Source of the DNA: Oceanicoccus sagamiensis
GTDB lineage: Bacteria > Pseudomonadota > Gammaproteobacteria > Pseudomonadales > Dasaniaceae
Reading direction: 5' to 3'
Length of the DNA stretch: 64,000 nt
Assembly: GCF_002117105.1 (NCBI RefSeq)
Contig: NZ_CP019343.1
Coordinates: forward strand, 248,001 to 312,000
Shown: positions 57,933-64,000 of the stretch, in pieces
Layout of the letters: each line of letters opens with the position of its first letter
Numbering within the stretch: position 1 is the first letter of the stretch
Made by a program: the position numbers and the translations under genes
Notes under the pieces: generated by a model
What the model was told of the DNA's origin: nothing
Database searches by the model: none
Seen by the model: the letters and a program-made list of their open reading frames with translations, nothing else

Positions 57933-57957
57933 AAAGGCTCTTTAAGAGCCTTTTTTT
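57933..57957 (+). terminator. Terminator after 57912
   Basis: GGCTC-TTTAA-GAGCC followed by TTTTTTT. Confidence 0.8.
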
Positions 57958-58046
57958 ATTGCCTGAAAAACCTTGGGGATATAAGCATAGCTAGATCAGC
58001 GAAAATTCTGCACAATAGCGCTATAGCAACCCCACCCAGAGCCACT

Positions 58047-58894
58047 ATGAGTTCAGCAAAACATTTTGAGCAACATATCCCCATTACAGAGGATCAGTTA
58101 TCCGCCGTCGATATACTGTCTGCTCATACCAAACTCTCCAAAAACCAAATCAAACAAGCCATGCAAAAAGGGGCGGTATGGCTAAGCCATAAACAACAAA
58201 CACAACGGCTACGGCGCGCCAAAAGCACACTGGCTGCTGGTGATGAACTGCACCTTTATTACGATGAAAATATTCTGGCCAGCGAACCTGCCCCGCTATT
58301 ATGGTTGCCGATGAGCAGAGCTATAGTGTTTGGTACAAGCCCTATGGTGTCTATTGCCAGGGCTCAAAATGGGGTGACCACTGCACCATCAACCGCATCG
58401 CTGAAAAGCAACTACAGCGCCCCTGCTTTATTGTCCATCGGCTGGATAGAGCCACCACGGGGCTGGTCATTGTGGCCCACCAGAAGAGCGCCACAGCGGC
58501 ACTAGCCGCCCTGTTTGAACAACGGCAAATTACCAAGCACTATCAAGCCATCGTTGCAGGACAATTTCCTGCGCATCAAACTGTCCGTAGCGCGGTTGAT
58601 CATAAACCCGCTGTTAGCCATATCCATTTGACCTCTGCTAACGAGCACTATTCATTTGTCAAAATTTCGATAGAAACAGGCCGAAAACACCAAATTCGCC
58701 AGCACTTAAGCAGCGTTGGTTTTCCAATTATTGGAGACAGGTTATACGGAAAGGATCAGCAGCACGCACTCAATTTACAGCTATGCTGCTATGAACTGAA
58801 GTTTCACTGCCCTATCAGCGACCAGACAAAACACTACCTGCTCGAAGATAGCTTGCAGCTCTCACTGCTAAATGAGCACCAAATGATTGGGTAA
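58047..58894 (+). pseudogene. RluA-family pseudouridine synthase, frameshifted by one missing base
   Basis: The N-terminal part (MSSAKHFEQHIPI, S4-like LSKNQIKQAMQKGAVWL) and the catalytic part (SVWYKPYGVYCQGSKWG, then HRLDRATTGLV with the catalytic Asp, and GRKHQIRQH) are in different frames. The break is at the CCCC run at 58291-58294; one extra C restores EPAPAIMVADEQ and gives an intact protein of 282 residues, a normal length. It converges on and overlaps the TPM gene by 27 bases. I favour a sequencing error. The target uridine cannot be told. Confidence 0.85.
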
Positions 58895-59482
58895 TTCATT
58901 CTTGCTGCCGGTTGCTGGCGCATGCTCTGCTAACAGAACACCACAGGCATCGATGCAAGCGATTAAGCCTTGCTGGGTTTGCCCGGCCTTTATCGCAGTA
59001 ATAAAATCATCGACAATCGCCTGCCACTGCTGCTCAGAAACATGCTGATCAATGCCCCGATCAGCAATAATCTCCACATAGTGTTCAGCCTCTGAGACAA
59101 AAATCAACACCCCGCTTTCTTGCCGGGTATGGTGCAGATTATTTTCCAGAAATTGCCGGCGGGCCAAATTAGACGCTCGCCAATATTTTACCGACGAGGG
59201 AATAATACGGAAAAGAATAACAGGCACTCTTAGCACCAGAGCCAACACGGCAAAAACACCCAGCTGCCATAACAAAATATCCAGGGTTTCCAGCCAGACA
59301 CCACTGAGCCAGATCACACCGGGAGCCAATAGTGCCAATACCGCAGCCCATAAAGTGGGGATATAGCGATAATCATCCGCCTGCTCCGCCAATACAGTCA
59401 CCAACTCAGCATCGGTATTTTGTTCGACTGCATTAATCGCATCACTCACTGCCTGTAGCTGACTGTCTTCTAATAAACTCAT
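58868..59482 (-). CDS. TPM domain membrane protein
   Basis: The 204-residue protein has an N-terminal TPM-like segment (NAVEQNTDAELVTVLAEQADDYRYIP), two membrane helices (about residues 42-85) and ESGVLIFVSEAEHYVEIIADRGI, a TPM_phosphatase hallmark. I chose the ATG at 59482 (an upstream in-frame start adds two residues). It is the third gene of the lemA-TPM-TPM cluster. TPM proteins are exported and act at the envelope; the exact role is unknown. Confidence 0.8.
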   Translation of the reverse strand: MSLLEDSQLQAVSDAINAVEQNTDAELVTVLAEQADDYRYIPTLWAAVLALLAPGVIWLSGVWLETLDILLWQLGVFAVLALVLRVPVILFRIIPSSVKYWRASNLARRQFLENNLHHTRQESGVLIFVSEAEHYVEIIADRGIDQHVSEQQWQAIVDDFITAIKAGQTQQGLIACIDACGVLLAEHAPATGSKNELPNHLVLI

Positions 59483-60221
59483 TACCAACCTCCCGACGCG
59501 CCGCCGCCACCAAAACCGCCGCCACCGCCGCCGAAACCGCCACCGCCAAAACCACCGCTGCGGCCACCAAAACCTCCACCAACACCATAACCGGCACCAT
59601 AACGCGAGCCATAACCGCGCCTGCCAAAGCCTCTACGGGACGAACCCAAGCCCAGAAACGGGCCGCCCAAAATGAGTAACAATAACAAACCAAAATAGCC
59701 GCTGCCGCGCTGCTGGTTGCGAGATTTTCGCTCGACCATCACATACTCACCACCCAAAGCATCAATAATGGCAGTAACGCCCCGGCAATACCTCGCTCAA
59801 ACTGACGTTGCTTAAAGGTCGGCAAAATAACCGACTGAATAATATTGGCGCTAATTGCATCCGTTAGTGTGCCTTCCAGACCATAGCCCACTTCGATACG
59901 CACTTTGCGCTCTGCTTTGGCAACCAGAAGCAATACGCCATTGTCCTTTCCCTTCTGGCCAATGCCCCATTCCCGGCCCAACTGATAACCAAACTCCTCA
60001 ATGCTATAACCTTGCAGGTCCTCAAACGTCGCCACAACCACTTGATTACCACCAGCCTGCTCATGGGCTTGCAACTGCTGGCTCAAGCGCCGCTCAGCAG
60101 CAGCACTTAGATAGGAAGCGCCATCAACCACCCTGCCCTTCAGTTTGGGGAACTCAGGGGCAGCCTGGGCAATCGACACCCAGCAAAACAGCAGTGCTAG
60201 CAGTAGCCTTGAAATAACCAT
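59482..60221 (-). pseudogene. TPM domain protein with Gly-rich tail, frameshifted by one missing base
   Basis: The protein has a signal peptide (IAQA|APEFPKL), a TPM domain (LSQQLQAHEQAGGNQVVVATFEDLQG; GVLLLVAKAERKVRIEVGYGLEGTLTDA) and then, in another frame, a membrane helix and a Gly-rich tail ending FGGGGASGGW. The break is at the CCCC run at 59780-59783 (GGGG on the coding strand); one extra base restores AGGVTAIIDALGGEYVM and gives 246 residues, the usual plan of the family. It starts at the TAATG overlap with lemA. Confidence 0.85.
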
Positions 60222-60802
60222 TAAAAGGCTACCGCAGGGGCAGCATCGGCACCTTCGGTGGTGGCCTGATATGTATCCCTGATGGGCATATCGCTATACA
60301 TCAGCGAATGCCAGATTTTACCGGGAAAGGTTCGTATTTCAGTATTATAGGTTTCCACCGCAGCTATATAGTCACGACGCGCCACTGCAATACGGTTCTC
60401 GGTACCTTCAAGTTGTGACTGCAACGCGAGAAAGTTCTGGTTGGATTTTAAATCAGGATAGCGCTCAACCACCACCATCAAACGCTTAAGTGCGCTACCC
60501 AGCTGACTTTGGGCTGCCTCAAACTTCTGTAAGGCCTCCGGGTTATTGAGCACATCCCCCGAAACCTGCATTGAAGAGACCTTTGAGCGCGCCTCAACCA
60601 CTGCGGTTAGGGTCTCCTTCTCCTGCGCCGCATAACCTTTAACCGTGGCTACCAGATTGGGAATAAGGTCAGCACGGCGCTGATATTGGTTCTGGACCTG
60701 TGCCCAACTGGACTTAACCTTTTCATCATTGGTGGGAATATTGTTGATACCACAGGCACTTAGAACCAATGAAACCAGCAAGAGTGTTAGAAGACGGATC
60801 AT
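60221..60802 (-). CDS. lemA: LemA family lipoprotein
   Basis: The 193-residue protein has a lipobox LSAC (about residue 17), then the LemA helical core: NQYQRRADLIPNLVATVKGYAAQEKETL, EARSKVSSMQ and LKSNQNFLALQSQLEGTENRIAVARRDYI. LemA and TPM genes are often found as one cluster; the shared envelope role is not known. The stop overlaps the TPM start as TAATG. Confidence 0.93.
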   Translation of the reverse strand: MIRLLTLLLVSLVLSACGINNIPTNDEKVKSSWAQVQNQYQRRADLIPNLVATVKGYAAQEKETLTAVVEARSKVSSMQVSGDVLNNPEALQKFEAAQSQLGSALKRLMVVVERYPDLKSNQNFLALQSQLEGTENRIAVARRDYIAAVETYNTEIRTFPGKIWHSLMYSDMPIRDTYQATTEGADAAPAVAF

Positions 60803-60939
60803 GATGCTCTATTCCTTTAATGTTGTACCCTTAGATGGACTGCTTTTGCAGCAAGATAGTAGCATGACAGGCAGCGGAAATAGCCATAAAAGGGTGACTT
60901 TTTATAGGCTAATACCCTGATTTTTATCCTGAATTTGGC

Positions 60940-60967
60940 TTGTTCCAAAAAGGCATTTCGGTATAAT
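60940..60967 (+). promoter_or_regulatory. Promoter of tRNA-Pro
   Basis: TTGTTC (60940-60945) and a perfect TATAAT (60962-60967), 16 bases apart, lie 35 bases before the tRNA. Confidence 0.75.
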
Positions 60968-60997
60968 GGCCGTCCTCCAAACTGCTAGGCAGTTAAA

Positions 60998-61060
<63 letters not shown>

Positions 61061-61079
<19 letters not shown>

Positions 61080-61292
61080 TATATAAAAAAGGGCCACCTG
61101 TGTTTATAGGTGGCCCTTTTTTATATATGGGTGGAACGGTTGGCTTTGTTCGTTAGCGAGGCAACGCCGAGCGTACCCCAGATTCACAAAATGCGACCAG
61201 CATTTTGCTACGAGCGCAACGCGCGAAGCCCCGAAGGGGTTAAAACAGCCCAGAGGCTGTTTTAATTCAATCCTGCCGTTCCGACCATATAT
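61061..61292. repeat. Direct repeat of the tRNA-Pro 3' end (24 bases)
   Basis: The last 19 bases of tRNA-Pro plus 5 bases after it (61061-61084) occur again at 61269-61292 without mismatch, 208 bases apart. The stretch between holds the tRNA terminator and a multi-hairpin segment. Such a repeat is what an integration event at a tRNA leaves, or the trace of an old second tRNA copy. Confidence 0.85.
61085..61122. terminator. Terminator after tRNA-Pro
   Basis: A 9 bp stem GGGCCACCT (61091-61099) / AGGTGGCCC (61108-61116), flanked by AAAAAA and TTTTTT. Confidence 0.9.
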
Positions 61293-61521
61293 ATCAACAA
61301 CTTAGGCCGACTTAAGAGCGGCCTTTTTTGTGTCCGAAATAAATAGCCAGCAAATAGCCAGCCACAGAATGATTTTCACCCAATCTAATAAATAAATCCG
61401 AAACCATAACAGCGGCTAGATATTCAAGCATGTATTGAGGTCTCAATGACAACTTGCAACCGCAAAGCAGACACAAAAAAGCCCCCGAAGATGAAGGCTA
61501 AATAGCAAACTTTCTGGATAA
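61130..61521. other. Non-coding stretch with hairpins after tRNA-Pro
   Basis: It holds perfect hairpins AAAATGC/GCATTTT (around 61195-61215), CCCC-GAA-GGGG (around 61230-61240) and AAAACAGCC/GGCTGTTTT (around 61243-61265), then the tRNA-3'-end repeat (61269-61292) and a terminator-like hairpin at 61305-61329 (GGCCG/CGGCC with TTTTTT). No protein gene. The stretch 61473-61500 has a weak terminator for the PEP-CTERM gene. Confidence 0.5.
61305..61329 (+). terminator. Terminator-like hairpin after the tRNA-end repeat
   Basis: GGCCG (61305-61309), loop of 9, CGGCC (61319-61323), then TTTTTT (61324-61329). Confidence 0.65.
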
Positions 61522-62250
61522 TTATTTTTTACGCTTTATGCCTGCTAAACCAATTAAAGCTGAACCAAATAACCATGCTGCTGCAGGCACAGGCACCGCT
61601 GAGGGAACCACACTTACCGTAAGGCTCCTGAATTGTCCTTCTATCAGCATTGACGCAGTCTCATCCCTTGGTTGCCAGCCGACAAGCTTGAAACTATTAA
61701 TCTCAAAGCTTCCTGGAGAGGGAACCGAAGTGGGAATATCATCTGAATTAATTGATGTGGGATTACCGACAGTTTCCAAGTCACCTAAAAAAGCTAGTGT
61801 ATTAATACTGTAGTATGCGTCATAACCACTCGACCACTTATCAATGCGAAAAGTATCCTGCCTTTTGCCCGCATTCGCCCCTTGAGTAAGCAATGAATTA
61901 TTGCCGACAAACATTGCGCCAGGAGGATTACCCCCTGTGAGACTATATATACCAACATCCAAATTCACCAGATCAATATTGACATACCTTCCAAGATCAT
62001 CATTATCGATAAAGCTATTCGTTTCAGGTTCATCCAGGTCTATTGCATAGGTCACCGTAAAACCATCATTGACACTTAACACCCCAAACGATCCTGCCGG
62101 GTCATCTATTGAGGTAATAAATCCGCTGAACTCATAGTGCACCATCGCCGCATTAGCACTCGAAGTAAGAGCAATAGCTACAGCACTAAAGACCATTGCC
62201 GTAAGCGGCCGTTTTATTGCATGCTTTATTGGTTGTATTAACGTTTTCAT
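61522..62250 (-). CDS. PEP-CTERM-type (VPxPA) sorted protein
   Basis: The 242-residue protein has a signal peptide (VFSAVAIALTSSANA|AMVHYEFSG) and a C-terminal sorting signal: VPVPAAAWLFGSALIGLAG followed by KRKK (last 25 residues), the VPLPA/PEP-CTERM form. The middle part has no recognised catalytic motif. Such proteins are cut by an exosortase (not in the window) and are often released with exopolysaccharide. It stands alone and has a long A/T-rich upstream region. Confidence 0.85.
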   Translation of the reverse strand: MKTLIQPIKHAIKRPLTAMVFSAVAIALTSSANAAMVHYEFSGFITSIDDPAGSFGVLSVNDGFTVTYAIDLDEPETNSFIDNDDLGRYVNIDLVNLDVGIYSLTGGNPPGAMFVGNNSLLTQGANAGKRQDTFRIDKWSSGYDAYYSINTLAFLGDLETVGNPTSINSDDIPTSVPSPGSFEINSFKLVGWQPRDETASMLIEGQFRSLTVSVVPSAVPVPAAAWLFGSALIGLAGIKRKK

Positions 62251-62715
62251 AATTAATCCATTGTTAAATCAGTCATTGAGTTAGTGACTATGTCGGATTA
62301 ATGAATAAAACGGTTCAATCATTTATATATTTAGAACAATAAAAAAAACCGATTTTCTCGAGGGAAAAATAGGACTTTTCAATGAGGGATTGACCCTATT
62401 GTATTAACTATTGATCAATGTAAAGTCAAATAGTCCGATAAGGGAGCAGACACCCACCCTATCACGCATAATCGCCACATCTTTAGTAACTCTGAATTCA
62501 CCCTATGACTGACCCTCAATCCAACCGCAAAGTCGGCTTTGCTTTACTCGGCCACCCCATGTAGTCAAGGCCAGATAAAGGCGAGAGTATTCAGCGCTTT
62601 ACCATGTCGATTATTCATCCTTTTTATCTTAAGGGCAGAGCAAAAAAAGGCTCCGAAAGGAGCCTTCTATTAGAACAATTGTGTCAAGCCAAAGCGACTT
62701 TAATGACCATCGCTA
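62251..62715. other. Gap between PEP-CTERM gene and cytochrome gene
   Basis: It carries the A/T-rich upstream region of the PEP-CTERM gene and a terminator at 62642-62664. A frame at 62505 reads MTDPQSNRKVGFALLGHPM and then a TAG stop, with the same frame open again behind it; it may be the remnant of a lost gene. Confidence 0.35.
62642..62664 (-). terminator. Terminator of the cytochrome gene
   Basis: On the minus strand, GGCTCC-TTTC-GGAGCC is followed by a T-run (62642-62648). It lies about 50 bases after the cytochrome stop. Confidence 0.8.
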
Positions 62716-64000
62716 CTAGCCCTGACAGGCATCACCAATACCATTGTTATCTGAATCGAGTTGATCATCATTATCTACACCAGGGCAATTATCCAGACCA
62801 TCCAGAAAGTTATCCTGATCACGGTTGATACCCATGCGAGTGCCTGACCCCGGAGGCGCGCAAGTAAAGGTAATAGGCCCTTCAGTATTGGCCAGACTAC
62901 GCAGTTCAGCCTCAGTGATGGTGTTATTGGTGTCGTCGCGGAATAAGCCGCTAGACTCTAACTCCCAACCCCTTGCAACACCACCCACATGGCCTTTGGC
63001 AATCAGATCACATTGCACGGTTTGACCACCCAATACCAAAGAAGCAAAGGGTGCACTATCACTGTCAATCAGCAAATTAAGACGCTGATTAACCGCATTG
63101 GCATTGCTAGCCGTCAAGGTGACTTGCTGACCAACAACCGGCGCCAGATCGGAATCAAAAGCCAACATAAAGGATTCAAGGTCATCCGCATCGTTACCGT
63201 TAAGCACAAAGACCGGCGCCCCAAGAAAATCTTCCACGGTGGGAAGGCTGCCATCATGCGCAAAACCAAAACCCCGTATTTGATCACCGGCGGCATCAAA
63301 CATACCCACTTTGCTATACATATTCCTTAGGTGAGGCACTTTAAAACTTTGTGGTTCACCATCGAAGGTAGCACCACCGTCGGAACCAAAGGCCCCCTGT
63401 TCAGGGTTTAATACATGGCAGCCATCACAACTTTCTACGGTATCCGTACCCGCTCTGTTATAGGTTGTAGCACCCGTTTGTTGCTGCGTGGTGAGACTAT
63501 TGTCAAGATTGCGGACCGGGTTTGGCGGTAATTGAACCTGCAAAATAAAATCAGCAAATTCCTGCATCTGTTGCGTAGTAGGAATACCTTCCATACCCAC
63601 AAGACCTTCATAGGCAACAATAAAGTTCATAAAGCCGGCCTGCTCACTACAGGCAGCACCTGTTGGCTCATTACAGGGATCCAGGCCAAAGAATCCATCG
63701 ACACGATCACCACGCCAATGCAAAGACCCCATTGTCGACATACCTTTCAGAGTCTGGGTAGTCATGGGTCCTTTCATCGGGTGGATGGTAGGATCAGGGT
63801 TAATGAAATTAGCCAGCGGCGCATTACTCGGATTAGGTTGGTTGTTGATACCAATACCACCATCCGGGTCACCCAAATTCCACGCCAATTCATCCTTATC
63901 AGCAAAGATATGACAGCTTGAACATGAGGCTTCACCGTTACCCGAAGTCAGCTGCGCGTCGTACAACATAGGACGACCATTAATCACTGACTGTGGCTCC
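62716..64000 (-). CDS. Di-haem cytochrome with thrombospondin-type-3 tail (5' end outside)
   Basis: About 428 residues lie in the window; the frame is still open at the right edge (EPQSVINGRPM...). Two haem-binding motifs are seen: CSSCH and CDGCH, about 165 residues apart, with HPMKGPMTTQTLKGMSTMGSLHWRGD between them, as in cytochrome c peroxidase-like (MauG) proteins. The C-terminal part has DQDNFLDGLDNCPGVDNDDQLDSDNNGIGDACQ, a calcium-binding thrombospondin type 3 repeat. It is likely a large secreted or outer-surface electron carrier. The full gene would need the neighbouring window. Confidence 0.85.
   Translation of the reverse strand, partial: EPQSVINGRPMLYDAQLTSGNGEASCSSCHIFADKDELAWNLGDPDGGIGINNQPNPSNAPLANFINPDPTIHPMKGPMTTQTLKGMSTMGSLHWRGDRVDGFFGLDPCNEPTGAACSEQAGFMNFIVAYEGLVGMEGIPTTQQMQEFADFILQVQLPPNPVRNLDNSLTTQQQTGATTYNRAGTDTVESCDGCHVLNPEQGAFGSDGGATFDGEPQSFKVPHLRNMYSKVGMFDAAGDQIRGFGFAHDGSLPTVEDFLGAPVFVLNGNDADDLESFMLAFDSDLAPVVGQQVTLTASNANAVNQRLNLLIDSDSAPFASLVLGGQTVQCDLIAKGHVGGVARGWELESSGLFRDDTNNTITEAELRSLANTEGPITFTCAPPGSGTRMGINRDQDNFLDGLDNCPGVDNDDQLDSDNNGIGDACQG

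Noticed and set aside
62505-62828. Plus-strand frame (MTDPQSNRKVGF..., then stop; again open from 62604)
   Set aside because: It has an in-frame stop after 19 codons and then runs through the cytochrome terminator and the antisense of the cytochrome gene; a lost gene remnant at best.

Overview
The window looks like chromosomal DNA of a free-living, probably marine gammaproteobacterium, perhaps of the Cellvibrionales/Spongiibacteraceae type; this placement is an inference from gene content. The first 25 kb keeps the gene order I know from Pseudomonas aeruginosa (clpB, pgeF, rluD | bamD ... pilS, pilR | pilE, pilY1, pilX, pilW, pilV, fimT, ispH, fkpB, lspA, ileS, ribF, murJ). nadE sits between bamD and pilS. 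G+C is moderate, and stop/start junctions of the TAATG type are common inside operons.

Layout. 1-117 is the 5' end of ilvI (minus), with a possible leader region behind it. 633-1064 is a DUF4124 protein. 1117-5490 is rluD-pgeF-clpB on the minus strand, with a heat-shock-type promoter before clpB; clpB carries a one-base frameshift. 5637-10472 (plus) holds bamD, nadE and the PilS/PilR pair. 10476-17014 (minus) is a full minor-pilin operon with PilY1, followed by 17187-24665 (isoprenoid, lipoprotein-processing, tRNA-charging, flavin and lipid II flippase genes). 25014-30795 holds pyrB, an MsbA-like ABC exporter, a DUF2971 gene, a GIY-YIG protein and sbcB. 30903-36449 (plus) is a second, diverged minor-pilin/PilY1 operon whose PilY1 has lost the metal site of its vWA domain. 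A HigBA-type toxin-antitoxin pair follows.

37357-43583 (minus) is the most distinctive block: a DUF1445 hydro-lyase, the three 5-oxoprolinase subunits PxpA, PxpB and PxpC, a DUF4392 D-glutamate cyclase-like protein, a D-amino-acid aminotransferase and an alanine racemase. Together these could link D-alanine, D-glutamate, 5-oxoproline and glutamate. The two proteins matching the halves of the vertebrate D-glutamate cyclase DGLUCY are separate genes at either end of the pxp genes.

43828-54384 holds class I fumarase, a coiled-coil membrane protein, a PuuD-like membrane protein, the GltS glutamate carrier, a diguanylate cyclase, groES-groEL (with both a sigma-32-like promoter and a perfect CIRCE operator), fxsA, an SDR oxidoreductase and an alkyltransferase-like protein. 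54376-64000 holds a TSUP permease, a PuuB-like oxidoreductase, a 48-residue small gene, an RluA-type synthase, a lemA/TPM cluster, tRNA-Pro(GGG) with a duplicated 3' end, a PEP-CTERM-type protein and the 3' part of a di-haem cytochrome.

Two window-wide patterns stand out. Four copies of a paired-palindrome REP-like element lie between genes. Three genes (clpB, the RluA-type synthase and a TPM gene) are each broken by one missing base in a short C/G run; this looks more like homopolymer under-calling in the assembly than real gene decay.
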